Shown piece after piece: positions 37,194-44,666 of a stretch of 64,000 bases of DNA; the stretch's first letter is position 1, and each line of letters opens with the position of its first letter. This DNA is from Priestia filamentosa. Its GTDB lineage: Bacteria > Bacillota > Bacilli > Bacillales > Bacillaceae_H. The position numbers and the translations under genes are program-made. The stretch spans positions 62,001 through 126,000 of the forward strand of contig NZ_FXAJ01000003.1 of NCBI RefSeq assembly GCF_900177535.1, written 5' to 3'. Below the pieces are notes generated by a model that saw only the letters and a list, made by a program, of their open reading frames with translations, was not told the DNA's origin and ran no database searches.

Positions 37194-38069
37194 ATGAAAA
37201 AAGCAATCCTACTACTTGTAGGAGTTGTCATCTGTAGCTTTTTGCTTTTTGTTGGAACAAGAGGAGAGGGAAGCAATGATATTCAACGTAAAATTCACGT
37301 TTCCTCTTCATATCAAAATAGCGTTGATACGTATGAACTAACATATCCTAGCGATGAGCTGAAAATCAAAGGATATTTGCTAAAGCCAAAAGGAACGGAA
37401 GGAAAGTGGCCTATTCTTGTATATAATAGAGGCGGTCATGGTCATTATAGCCAAATTAATGAGGAAAGGTTAGCTTACCTCGCCTCATGGGCAAGTAGAG
37501 GATATGTTGTAATTGCAAGTCAATATCGTGGCAACGGTGGAAGTGAAGGAACCGAAACATATGGAGGACAAGATATTCATGATGTTATAAATCTTTTAAA
37601 TTATGCTGAAGGTCTTCCATATACGGATGAAAATCACAAAGTTGCGCTTGGATATTCAAGAGGCGGTATGATGACATATCTTTTAATGAAGAATAATATA
37701 AAGTTTGATGCAGTCGTTGTTAAATCAGGCATTACAGATATGTTTCAGTTTTATGATCAGCGCGGTCCTAAAATGAAAGAAGTATTAGATCAAATTGTTG
37801 GTCCCCCCCAAGAAAGCAAAGATGCTTATAGATCTCGCTCTGTTGTATATTGGCCTGACAAAGTGAATTCTCCACTGTTGCTTTTGCATGGAACAAATGA
37901 CAAGCTTGTTCACTATACACAAGCAGAGAAGCTTGTGAAGAAGTTACAAGATGAGAGCAAGGAAGTGAAGCTTGTTATTTACCCAAATGGAGATCATCCA
38001 TTAAGTCAATATGAAAAAGAAACAGATGCAGAGATTCAAAACTGGTTTCAAGCTCATTTAAAAAAATAA
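37194..38069 (+). CDS. Secreted or anchored alpha/beta hydrolase (S9-like)
   Basis: The 291-residue protein starts with a hydrophobic export signal (MKKAILLLVGVVICSFLLFV) without a clear lipobox. The mature domain is an alpha/beta hydrolase. The nucleophile elbow is GYSRGGMM with its Ser, the acid region is LLLHGTNDKLVHYTQ and the His is in YPNGDHPLSQ. The topology resembles prolyl oligopeptidase-type peptidases or esterases. The substrate is unknown. GGAGAGAAG precedes ATG 37194, and a terminator follows. Confidence 0.85.
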   Translation: MKKAILLLVGVVICSFLLFVGTRGEGSNDIQRKIHVSSSYQNSVDTYELTYPSDELKIKGYLLKPKGTEGKWPILVYNRGGHGHYSQINEERLAYLASWASRGYVVIASQYRGNGGSEGTETYGGQDIHDVINLLNYAEGLPYTDENHKVALGYSRGGMMTYLLMKNNIKFDAVVVKSGITDMFQFYDQRGPKMKEVLDQIVGPPQESKDAYRSRSVVYWPDKVNSPLLLLHGTNDKLVHYTQAEKLVKKLQDESKEVKLVIYPNGDHPLSQYEKETDAEIQNWFQAHLKK

Positions 38070-38099
38070 GCTACTTTTACAGTAGCTTATTTTTATTTT
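38064..38099. terminator. Bidirectional terminator
   Basis: AAATAAGCTACT, a 5-base loop and AGTAGCTTATTTTTATTTT, between the convergent hydrolase and ykvA genes. Confidence 0.82.
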
Positions 38100-38515
38100 G
38101 TAGAAGAAATAGTATCTTCCGGTAGCTCAAGAGGTCGCTTTTGACTTTGAAACCAGGCTTTGTACTGGTTAATATCTTTTTCAATTTGTTTCATTGCAAA
38201 ACTGATGACAGCAAAATCATCTAAGACACCAATCAGAAATAAAAAATCTGGAACAAGGTCAATAGGAGACAGAACATAAAGAAGAGTGCCTGCTACAGTG
38301 AGTAATGTGCGTTTAGGGATATTAGGATAGTCTCCTTTAATCCAGTCCCTAAACATATTGATAAGCCATGTAAGCTCTTCTTTGCTTTGTTTGAAAGAAC
38401 GTTTTTTTACTTTGTGAATAACTCCTGTTAAAAGAGACGCGCTACGCTTTTTATTTTTAACAAATGGAATAGCTTTTGACATATAGCGTGTTAACATTCT
38501 TTTGCCGATGCCCAT
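38093..38515 (-). CDS. ykvA: YkvA-type DUF1232 protein
   Basis: The 140-residue protein carries the DUF1232 core YVLSPIDLVPDFLFLIGVLD, a short hydrophobic hairpin with conserved Pro and Asp residues, in its second half. The N-terminal half is basic. Function is unknown. B. subtilis ykvA lies in the same neighbourhood, and I recall similar length. ATG 38515 has AGAAGGTGA upstream; an extended frame to 38548 lacks a site. Confidence 0.82.
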   Translation of the reverse strand: MGIGKRMLTRYMSKAIPFVKNKKRSASLLTGVIHKVKKRSFKQSKEELTWLINMFRDWIKGDYPNIPKRTLLTVAGTLLYVLSPIDLVPDFLFLIGVLDDFAVISFAMKQIEKDINQYKAWFQSQKRPLELPEDTISSTK

Positions 38516-38706
38516 AATTTCACCTTCTCTGCCGTAAGTAAATTGCATGTATGGATAAAAATCCTTTTCTTTACTATTTTACACTATGAGTTTCCTTCAA
38601 ACCTTTTTTTGCAGGAAATCTTCCTTATTATATAAAAAGGAAGCGGATAAAATACGAGGAAAAGTGTAGTCTAATAAAGGAATGGATAGAGAAAGGAATG
38701 AGAAGT

Positions 38707-38841
38707 TTGACAAAGTCAAAGCATGAACAAGAGCGTCAATGGAATGTCCGAAAGCAAACTCAACAGCCACATGGGAAAGTGAAAACATTCGAAGAGCTTG
38801 CTTCAGAAACAAGTCCTTATCCAAACAAAAAGGAAAAATAA
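38707..38841 (+). CDS. 44-residue hydrophilic protein
   Basis: The frame starts at TTG 38707 with AAAGGA about 9 bases upstream; an in-frame ATG at 38698 is too close to that site. The product begins MTKSKHEQERQWNVRKQTQQ, has PHGKVKTFEELASE in the middle and ends NKKEK. It has no membrane segment. I think it belongs to a small family of short Bacillus proteins with a conserved PHGKVK motif, but I cannot name it surely. A strong terminator follows 12 bases after the stop, as expected for a genuine small transcript. Confidence 0.62.
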   Translation: MTKSKHEQERQWNVRKQTQQPHGKVKTFEELASETSPYPNKKEK

Positions 38842-38850
38842 TAGTATTGT

Positions 38851-38880
38851 AAAAAAGCTAACACATTTGTTAGCTTTTTT
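38851..38880 (+). terminator. Terminator after the 44-residue gene
   Basis: AAAAAAGCTAACA, a short loop and TGTTAGCTTTTTT form a compact intrinsic terminator. Confidence 0.88.
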
Positions 38881-38921
38881 GATGAGATATAAATAAAAAC
38901 CTGTCCTCAGTAAAAAAGATA

Positions 38922-38930
38922 TGCTATAGT
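38922..38930 (+). promoter_or_regulatory. Extended -10 promoter of queCDE
   Basis: TGCTATAGT has an extended -10 motif about 40 bases before the preQ1 aptamer. No good -35 is seen 17 bases upstream. Confidence 0.5.
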
Positions 38931-38970
38931 AGGATAGAAAAATATATTGAAAATCCATGCCCTTGCATGG

Positions 38971-39054
38971 GAGAGGTTCGCAAACTCCCTCGATAAAAAA
39001 CTAAGCAACACGATAGCTCCGCTTTTTGAACAGGGGAAAGCTATGGTCTTTTTT
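38971..39054 (+). promoter_or_regulatory. preQ1-I riboswitch with terminator
   Basis: The class I preQ1 aptamer reads GAGAGGTTCGCAAACTCCC followed by TCGATAAAAAACTAAG (to about 39006). It has the small stem-loop and A-rich tail typical of the queC leader in Bacillus. Downstream, ATAGCT (39013-39018) and AGCTAT (39039-39044) enclose a CC/GG-extended stem followed by a T run, the probable regulated terminator. A CCATGC/GCATGG hairpin precedes the aptamer. Confidence 0.88.
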
Positions 39055-39100
39055 CGGTTGCTCTAGTTATATTTAGGTATTTTTTTACAATGATAAGTGA

Positions 39101-39129
39101 AGCGAACTTTTTAAAAGTTCGCTTTTTTT
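39101..39129 (+). terminator. Second terminator-like hairpin in the queC leader
   Basis: AGCGAACTTTT and AAAAGTTCGCT are perfect complements, followed by seven T, only about 20 bases before the queC ribosome binding site. It looks like a full intrinsic terminator placed after the preQ1 terminator. Confidence 0.75.
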
Positions 39130-39164
39130 GTGCATAAATTAAGTTTGTTAAGGAGTTGTTCGTG

Positions 39165-39857
39165 TTGAAAAATGAGAAAGCAGTTGTTGTATTTAGTGGT
39201 GGACAAGATAGCACAACGTGTCTATTTTGGGCACTTGAAAACTTTGAAGAAGTTGAGACGGTGACGTTTCATTATGGACAAAGACACAATAAAGAAATAG
39301 AAGTTGCGGAAGAAATTGCAAAAGATCTTGGTGTAGAAAATACAGTGCTTGATATGTCTTTATTAAATCAGCTTGCTCCAAATGCTCTTACGCGATCTGA
39401 TATTGAAATAGAGGAGAAGGAAGGAGAGCTTCCAACAACGTTTGTGGACGGCCGAAACTTGCTCTTCTTATCATTTGCTTCGATTATGGCAAAAGGGAAG
39501 GGTGCGCGCCATCTTGTAACAGGGGTTTGTGAAACAGACTTCTCGGGATACCCAGATTGCCGAGATATTTTTGTTAAATCATTAAATGTTACGCTTAACT
39601 TATCAATGGATCATAACTTTGTAATTCATACGCCACTAATGTGGATTGATAAAAAAGATACGTGGAAATTAGCTGATGAGCTTGGTGCTCTCGATTATAT
39701 TCGCTATAACACGCTTACATGTTATAACGGCATCAAAGCTGATGGCTGTGGAGAATGCCCAGCATGTAAACTAAGAAAAAATGGGCTTGATCAATACTTG
39801 GCTGAGAAAGAGGAGGAGAAAAATGCTACAGCAAATTTATCCGAGCGTCGCTCATGA
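39165..39857 (+). CDS. queC: 7-cyano-7-deazaguanine synthase
   Basis: QueC converts 7-carboxy-7-deazaguanine to preQ0 using ATP and ammonia. The 230-residue protein has the P-loop [17 protein letters not shown] and the zinc-binding Cys cluster [14 protein letters not shown] near its C-terminus. Among non-ATG starts I choose TTG 39165 ([10 protein letters not shown]), 9 bases after AAGGAG; GTG 39162 is an alternative. Its last 35 bases overlap queD. Expression should be controlled by the preQ1 leader. Confidence 0.93.
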   Translation: MKNEKAVVVFSGGQDSTTCLFWALENFEEVETVTFHYGQRHNKEIEVAEEIAKDLGVENTVLDMSLLNQLAPNALTRSDIEIEEKEGELPTTFVDGRNLLFLSFASIMAKGKGARHLVTGVCETDFSGYPDCRDIFVKSLNVTLNLSMDHNFVIHTPLMWIDKKDTWKLADELGALDYIRYNTLTCYNGIKADGCGECPACKLRKNGLDQYLAEKEEEKNATANLSERRS

Positions 39858-40266
39858 TTTTAGCTATGAACTAAACAAAGATATGCATTTTGCATCAGCT
39901 CACTTTGTTCCTCATGAAAGTGCAGGAGCATGTCAAAACATGCACGGTCACACGTACTTTGCTAACGTGACTATCGCAGGTGACGAGCTTGATGAAACAG
40001 GATTTTTAGTAAATTTTCAAAGTTTGAAAAAACTTGTGGCAAAAGAGTTTGATCATACGTTGTTAAATGATCATGAAGCATTTGATGACCGTGATCCTAA
40101 CTTCTTTCCGACAACAGAGGTTGTTGCACGTACAATTTATGAGCGCATTCAAAAGCATTTAGATACATTAGAAAACAAACCAGTTTGTTTGCAAGTCTTC
40201 TTGCGAGAAACGCCAACAAGTTATGTTGTGTATCGTCCGAAAAGAGGGAAGAAAAGTGAGTCATAA
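39823..40266 (+). CDS. queD: 6-carboxy-5,6,7,8-tetrahydropterin synthase
   Basis: QueD makes 6-carboxytetrahydropterin from dihydroneopterin triphosphate, the first committed step to queuosine. The 147-residue protein shows the zinc His residues in [10 protein letters not shown] and MHGHTYF and the catalytic Cys in [12 protein letters not shown] 39823 follows AGGAGGAG; a longer frame from 39781 lies entirely inside queC and is not used. The queE start lies inside its last codons. Confidence 0.93.
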   Translation: MLQQIYPSVAHDFSYELNKDMHFASAHFVPHESAGACQNMHGHTYFANVTIAGDELDETGFLVNFQSLKKLVAKEFDHTLLNDHEAFDDRDPNFFPTTEVVARTIYERIQKHLDTLENKPVCLQVFLRETPTSYVVYRPKRGKKSES

Positions 40267-40987
40267 AATTCCCGTCTTAGAAATATTCGGTCCAACCATT
40301 CAAGGGGAAGGAATGGTCGTTGGGCGTAAGACTATGTTTGTGCGTACAGCAGGTTGTGATTACTCCTGCGCTTGGTGCGATTCCTCTTTTACATGGGACG
40401 GTTCTGCAAAAGAAGATATTAAAATGATGGAGGCTTCAGAAATTTTACAGAAGTTGTTTGACATAGGTGGAGAGCACTTTAATCATGTAACAATCTCTGG
40501 AGGGAATCCAGCGCTCTTAAAACATTTAGATGAACTTATTGACCTTCTTTCACAAAAAGGAATTGAAACAGGTCTTGAAACACAAGGAAGTCGCTATCAA
40601 GACTGGTTTTTGAAAATCAATGATCTAACAATCTCTCCAAAACCTCCAAGTTCTAAGATGAAACCAAACTTGGAAGTTCTTGATGAAGTGATGGAGCGAC
40701 TTAAACAAGGAGAACGTCTTAACCATGTAAGTTTGAAAGTGGTTGTTTTTAATGATGAAGACTTTGAATTTGCGGAAGCTATTCACAGTCGCTATCCCGA
40801 CGTTTCTTTTTATTTGCAGGTTGGAAACGATGATGTGACAACAGCAAATGATGAGGACTTACTGAACAATCTTCTCGTAAAGTATGAGTGGCTTATTGAT
40901 AAAGCCGTGGGATCTAAAAAAATGAATCATGCCCGTGTTTTGCCTCAACTTCATACTCTTGTGTGGGGAAACAAGCGCGGTGTATAA
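40256..40987 (+). CDS. queE: 7-carboxy-7-deazaguanine synthase
   Basis: QueE is a radical SAM enzyme that contracts carboxytetrahydropterin to 7-carboxy-7-deazaguanine. The 243-residue protein begins [20 protein letters not shown] and carries the cluster motif CDYSCAWCDSSFTWDG (C-x3-C-x2-C). The SAM-binding GGNPAL segment and LETQGS follow. GTG 40256 has GAGGGAAG upstream. queF is not coupled to it but has its own promoter. Confidence 0.93.
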   Translation: MSHKIPVLEIFGPTIQGEGMVVGRKTMFVRTAGCDYSCAWCDSSFTWDGSAKEDIKMMEASEILQKLFDIGGEHFNHVTISGGNPALLKHLDELIDLLSQKGIETGLETQGSRYQDWFLKINDLTISPKPPSSKMKPNLEVLDEVMERLKQGERLNHVSLKVVVFNDEDFEFAEAIHSRYPDVSFYLQVGNDDVTTANDEDLLNNLLVKYEWLIDKAVGSKKMNHARVLPQLHTLVWGNKRGV

Positions 40988-41026
40988 AAGGAAAAAAATT
41001 TTTAATAAAAAATATGCACAGAACTA

Positions 41027-41055
41027 TTCACAAAAATGAAAAACGCTGTTAGAAT
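41027..41055 (+). promoter_or_regulatory. queF promoter
   Basis: TTCACA (41027-41032), 17 bases and TAGAAT (41050-41055) lie 28 bases before the queF start. The reading frame upstream of 41084 therefore probably contains promoter DNA and not coding sequence. Confidence 0.65.
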
Positions 41056-41083
41056 GACTAGCGTAGAAAGTGGGGAACGACAA

Positions 41084-41581
41084 TTGACTGGTCGTAAAAA
41101 TGAAGAACTTGAAGGTGTAACATTACTAGGAAATCAGGGAACAGAATATACTTTTCACTATTCTCCAGAAGTGCTGGAATCGTTTGATAATAAACATCCA
41201 AATCGCGATTATTTTGTAAAGTTTAACTGTCCTGAGTTTACAAGTCTTTGTCCTAAAACAAATCAACCAGATTTTGCTACAATTTATATTAGCTATATTC
41301 CAGATCAAAAGATGGTTGAAAGTAAATCATTAAAACTGTATTTATTTAGTTTCAGAAATCATGGAGATTTTCATGAAGACTGCATGAATATCATTATGAA
41401 CGATTTAATCGAGCTTATGGATCCACGTTACATTGAAGTATGGGGGAAATTTACACCACGTGGTGGTATTTCAATTGACCCGTATGTAAACTATGGAAAA
41501 CCAGGGACAAAATACGAACGTATTGCCGAACATCGTCTAATGAATCATGATCTTTATCCAGAGAAAATTGATAACCGTTAA
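41084..41581 (+). CDS. queF: NADPH-dependent 7-cyano-7-deazaguanine reductase
   Basis: QueF reduces preQ0 to preQ1, the last step before insertion into tRNA. The 165-residue short-form enzyme has the nucleophilic Cys in [11 protein letters not shown], followed by QPDFATIYI. The QueF motif [20 protein letters not shown] is fully conserved. TTG 41084 ([20 protein letters not shown]) with GGGGA upstream gives the family length; a longer frame to 41036 overlaps the promoter. It is physically next to queCDE but separately transcribed. Confidence 0.93.
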   Translation: MTGRKNEELEGVTLLGNQGTEYTFHYSPEVLESFDNKHPNRDYFVKFNCPEFTSLCPKTNQPDFATIYISYIPDQKMVESKSLKLYLFSFRNHGDFHEDCMNIIMNDLIELMDPRYIEVWGKFTPRGGISIDPYVNYGKPGTKYERIAEHRLMNHDLYPEKIDNR

Positions 41582-41586
41582 CGTAT

Positions 41587-41613
41587 AAGTGACACTTTTC
41601 ATAAGTGTCACTT
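41587..41613 (+). terminator. Hairpin after queF
   Basis: AAGTGACACTT and AAGTGTCACTT pair across five bases just past the stop. There is no T run, so this may protect the 3' end or terminate weakly. Confidence 0.45.
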
Positions 41614-41654
41614 AAGTATTCTCTAGGGAAAAATGGTATAAGAAGGTGAGAGCA

Positions 41655-42353
41655 GTGGAACAACGTTCAGCAGTGTTGCTTGGCGCTGAGGGTCTTATTG
41701 GAAAAGAGCTTTTGCACCTTTTATTAGACAACAAGCTGTATGAAAAAGTAACGGTATTTGTACAAAAAACATTACCTATTCAACATGAAAAACTTCGTCA
41801 AATCCGCACGAGTTTTGATGACTTAAAAGAGTATGAGAAGGAATTTGAAGTTGACCATGTTTTTTGCTGTATTGGATCAACAATGAAACAATCAGGGACA
41901 AAAGCACAGTTTTTAAAAGCGGATTATGAGTACCCTCTTGCTGCAGCAAAATGTGCAGAAAGTCAAAAGGCTCGAAGCTTTTTAGCAGTAACCTCAATAG
42001 GTGCTAATCTGCGCTCACCTTTTTTCTACATTAAAGTAAAAGGGCAGGCAGAGGAAGACATTTGTCAGCTTTATATTCGATCTACCCATTTTTTCCGTCC
42101 ATCAGTTCTGATCGGAAAAAGAGAACGGATAGGATTATATGAGAAAACAATCTTTAGTTTAATGAGACTGTTCTCTTTTGCTTTTGTAGGAAAATATCGT
42201 AAATATAAACCAATTAAATGTGAAAATGTTGCAAAAGCAATGGTTGCAGCAGCATTAGTTGAACAAAATGGGGTTCATGTTCACGAAAGTGATGAAATTT
42301 TTAATGGCCATTGTAATGAAGTAGTGAACCAACAATCTGTACAACATATGTAA
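41655..42353 (+). CDS. NAD(P)-binding Rossmann protein (atypical SDR)
   Basis: The 232-residue protein begins MEQRSAVLLGAEGLIGKELL, a GxxGxxG dinucleotide-binding loop. It continues with VFCCIGSTMKQSGTKAQF and FLAVTSIGANLRSPFFYIKV, as in HTATIP2-like and other atypical short-chain dehydrogenases. The catalytic Tyr-x3-Lys may be YIKVKGQAE. The substrate is unknown. GTG 41655 is supported by AGAAGGTGAG. It is a single gene with a terminator after the stop. Confidence 0.8.
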   Translation: MEQRSAVLLGAEGLIGKELLHLLLDNKLYEKVTVFVQKTLPIQHEKLRQIRTSFDDLKEYEKEFEVDHVFCCIGSTMKQSGTKAQFLKADYEYPLAAAKCAESQKARSFLAVTSIGANLRSPFFYIKVKGQAEEDICQLYIRSTHFFRPSVLIGKRERIGLYEKTIFSLMRLFSFAFVGKYRKYKPIKCENVAKAMVAAALVEQNGVHVHESDEIFNGHCNEVVNQQSVQHM

Positions 42354-42380
42354 GCTAGAGCAAAAGCTCTAGCTTTTTTT
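42353..42380 (+). terminator. Terminator
   Basis: GCTAGAGC, AAAA, GCTCTAGC and seven T: a compact intrinsic terminator. Confidence 0.9.
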
Positions 42381-42471
42381 CTTGCTTTTTGAAAAGGGCT
42401 TGGTTTATTATTGCGTTAAGGAAACTTTTTTTACCTCTGCCATATAATAGAGTAAAAAGGAGCGAAATACG

Positions 42472-42576
42472 GTGAACAAAGTTCAGAAATACGCTTATTT
42501 ATTTTATAAAATCGGCATTTTAACAAAAGAGCAAAAGAAACAGGTTATAGATAAACACAGTAAAAAAACGCGGTAG
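42472..42576 (+). CDS. Putative 34-residue basic protein
   Basis: GTG 42472 stands 9 bases after AAGGAG. The product is MNKVQKYAYLFYKIGILTKE followed by a basic tail ending KKTR. A TATAAT hexamer lies 24 bases before, and the stop lies within the first arm of a strong terminator. The N-terminal half may form an amphipathic or weakly membrane-associated helix. I recognise no family. Confidence 0.58.
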   Translation: MNKVQKYAYLFYKIGILTKEQKKQVIDKHSKKTR

Positions 42577-42597
42577 AGACTCTACTGCGTTTTTTTA
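42562..42597. terminator. Bidirectional terminator
   Basis: AAAAAAACGCGGTAGAG, ACT and CTCTACTGCGTTTTTTT-type complement, between the 34-residue gene and ykvS. Confidence 0.88.
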
Positions 42598-42599
42598 AT

Positions 42600-42785
42600 C
42601 TATAGGGTTTCTTCAATAATTTGATAGTTTTTATGGTTCACAACGGTTTTATGTTCTAAATCTAATTCTCGAAAGTTGCTCATGTACGTAAGATCAACGA
42701 TAACAGAGTTTTCGTTTACTTTTTCTACAATTCCTTTCAATCCATCCTTAAACTGAATAACGTTTCCAATCTCCGCAATCTTCAT
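42600..42785 (-). CDS. ykvS: YkvS, DUF2187 protein
   Basis: The 61-residue protein begins MKIAEIGNVIQFKDGLKGIV and continues KVNENSVIVDLTYM. It is a KOW/SH3-like small beta fold typical of YkvS and related DUF2187 proteins. It ends VVNHKNYQIIEETL. GGGGAGAG precedes the ATG. The function is unknown. The gene belongs to the same conserved B. subtilis neighbourhood. Confidence 0.85.
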   Translation of the reverse strand: MKIAEIGNVIQFKDGLKGIVEKVNENSVIVDLTYMSNFRELDLEHKTVVNHKNYQIIEETL

Positions 42786-43070
42786 GCTCTCTCCCCTTTA
42801 CAAAAGCGTTTTAATAACATTAACGATTACTGATTAAAAAAAGTTTCATTTTTTTGAAAATTACTTTTTTAAATATTTTGCCTTAAAAAACAAAATCAGT
42901 AAAGACATTTCTATAAAAATAGCACATTTGAACTGACATTGTAAGTAATTTGGGGTATAGTTTTGGTTAAGATAAAAAAGGGAAAGAAGCCCTATTTAAG
43001 TTGAAACTTTATCTCTGTTTTAAACGTATTATGATGAAAGCTGAAGTTTTTGAAAGTAAGGAGAGAGCGG

Positions 43071-43880
43071 ATGGAAAATAGAGAAACACTTCAAGAGATG
43101 TTAAAAGAAATTGAAGAATGGGAAAAAGATCAAAAGGGCTTATGGTTTTGGGAACGTTTCAGCCGTATTCCTTTTAAAATTATAGATAAATTAACGCCTG
43201 CTTTTATTCAAAAGAAAATTGGTTCTTTGCTAGATGAGCTAGGAAGCTTTGTTCAAAGTGGAGGAAAGTATTTAACAAGTGAAAAGGGCGTACTAAAACG
43301 TTTGCGTGAGCAAAATAATGGAATTAATCCAGAAACAATAGAAGACATAGACAAAGTTCCTGTAGCTGTAATGAATGCTGTAAGTGAAAGCATTCAAAAA
43401 AACAGAGGGAATATGGCAACAGTTCAAGGAGCAACCACAGGTTTTGGGGGAGTATTTACCCTTGCTGTTGATATTCCTGCCTTGCTTGGGCTGTCACTTA
43501 AAACGCTTCAAGATATAGCAGTTTGCTATGGATATGATCCAAATGATAAAAAAGAGCGGGCTTTTATCGTAAAATGCCTGCAATTTTCTTCTGCTGATGT
43601 TGTTGGAAAAAAAGCTATTCTAGAGGATTTAGCTCTTTACCGTAACGGAGAATATGAATATGCTGCAATGGCTTCACAGCTGCAAGGATGGCGTGAGGTA
43701 GTCTACACGTATAGAGATAACTTTGGATGGAAGAAACTTTTTCAACTTGTCCCTATTGCAGGTGTTTTTTTTGGAGCATTTATTAATAAGTCAATGATGC
43801 AGGACGTTGCAGAAGCTGGTATAATGCTATATCAGAAGCGCCGTATTTTAGAGCGTATGAATAAGAAAGATGAGCTATAA
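43071..43880 (+). CDS. EcsC-family protein
   Basis: The 269-residue protein shows EcsC-family features: a helical N-terminal half (FSRIPFKIIDKLTPAFIQKK) and a conserved glycine- and hydrophobic-rich segment (GATTGFGGVFTLAVDIPALL) likely to interact with membrane. A C-terminal GVFFGAFINKSMMQDVAEAG follows. In B. subtilis EcsC is linked to the EcsAB transporter, but no ecsAB is here, so this is a stand-alone paralogue. AAGGAGAG precedes ATG 43071. A small gene follows after 20 bases. Confidence 0.83.
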   Translation: MENRETLQEMLKEIEEWEKDQKGLWFWERFSRIPFKIIDKLTPAFIQKKIGSLLDELGSFVQSGGKYLTSEKGVLKRLREQNNGINPETIEDIDKVPVAVMNAVSESIQKNRGNMATVQGATTGFGGVFTLAVDIPALLGLSLKTLQDIAVCYGYDPNDKKERAFIVKCLQFSSADVVGKKAILEDLALYRNGEYEYAAMASQLQGWREVVYTYRDNFGWKKLFQLVPIAGVFFGAFINKSMMQDVAEAGIMLYQKRRILERMNKKDEL

Positions 43881-43900
43881 GTATAAAAGAGGTGTTTTTA

Positions 43901-44095
43901 GTGGATAGAGAAGAAGCAAATGAGCAGCTTGACGCATTGAAAAAGGGAGAGATAGATGAACTTGTAGTTGAAAAAGAACATTTTCTCTTATTTCAACCTC
44001 TTCTTGTTCAAAGGGAAGACTTTAAACATTTTAGAGGAATTGCAAAGCAAGGTGGTAAAATTATTTATCACTATTTAGAAGCTCCACGCAGTTAG
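43901..44095 (+). CDS. Small conserved Bacillus protein
   Basis: The 64-residue product starts at GTG 43901 with AAGAGGTG upstream and begins MDREEANEQLDALKKGEIDE. Its second half has REDFKHFRGIAKQGGKIIYH. It is soluble and highly charged. I recall a similar short protein in B. subtilis (possibly YkzF), but I am not certain enough to name it. It probably shares a transcript with the EcsC-family gene, ending at the terminator that begins on its stop codon. Confidence 0.7.
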   Translation: MDREEANEQLDALKKGEIDELVVEKEHFLLFQPLLVQREDFKHFRGIAKQGGKIIYHYLEAPRS

Positions 44096-44123
44096 CACTG
44101 AAAAACTTTTCAGTGCCTTTTCT
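44095..44123 (+). terminator. Terminator
   Basis: GCACTGAAAA, ACTT and TTTTCAGTGC-type pairing followed by CTTTTCTT. Confidence 0.75.
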
Positions 44124-44161
44124 TATGCTAGACTTCTTGAGATATGAACGGAGGGAAGAGT

Positions 44162-44476
44162 ATGAAAAATAAAACTCCATTTTATTTTGCAGACTACGTA
44201 TGGAGAAACGAAAAAGGTCACATTACGTATGGCATGCTAATAACGAAGCGTCCTGAAGATAAAGGTCTTAAACGTCTGCATGAAATCTTGCAAGATGCTT
44301 TTATTCATCATAAAAAAGTAGCTATTAAGACAGTTTATGATAACAGAGAACAATCGCTTGATGGATATGTTATTCATCTTTCAAAAGAAGAAGATATATT
44401 TACATTTATGGATATAAACGGCTCTAAAATTGTCATTGATTTCTATGATGTTGTAGACATTTGTCTTCAAGATTAA
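44162..44476 (+). CDS. Small YolD-like protein
   Basis: The 104-residue protein begins MKNKTPFYFADYVWRNEKGH and ends with IVIDFYDVVDICLQD. The second half alternates short beta strands (VAIKTVYDNREQSLDGYVIH), ending in an I-x-F-x-D-x-x-D-I segment like that of YolD-type proteins. Similarity is by pattern only. GGAGGGAAG precedes ATG 44162. It is flanked by terminators on both sides, hence monocistronic. Confidence 0.6.
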   Translation: MKNKTPFYFADYVWRNEKGHITYGMLITKRPEDKGLKRLHEILQDAFIHHKKVAIKTVYDNREQSLDGYVIHLSKEEDIFTFMDINGSKIVIDFYDVVDICLQD

Positions 44477-44491
44477 AAAAATATATTGTAT

Positions 44492-44532
44492 AAAGTCCCA
44501 GTTTTATTACAAATGAAACTGGGACTTTTTAT
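44492..44532 (+). terminator. Terminator
   Basis: AAAGTCCCAGTTT, an 11-base loop and AAACTGGGACTTT with a T-rich tail. Confidence 0.87.
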
Positions 44533-44666
44533 TGTGTTTAAAGCTTTCTCGGTTTCTTTTGTAATAGTTTTTAAAGATTATGCAATAAACTTAATCTATT
44601 TTTTCAATGCATTGTAGAAAAAGCTGTGATAGATTTAGGAACATAGTTTTCTACAGGAGGGGCATC

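Noticed and set aside
39056-39100. Internal promoter for queC downstream of the preQ1 terminator
   Set aside because: TACAAT at 39086-39091 is a possible -10, but no acceptable -35 is found at 16-18 bases.
41036-41083. N-terminal extension of queF
   Set aside because: The segment contains a -35/-10 pair with correct spacing. The family length fits the start at 41084.
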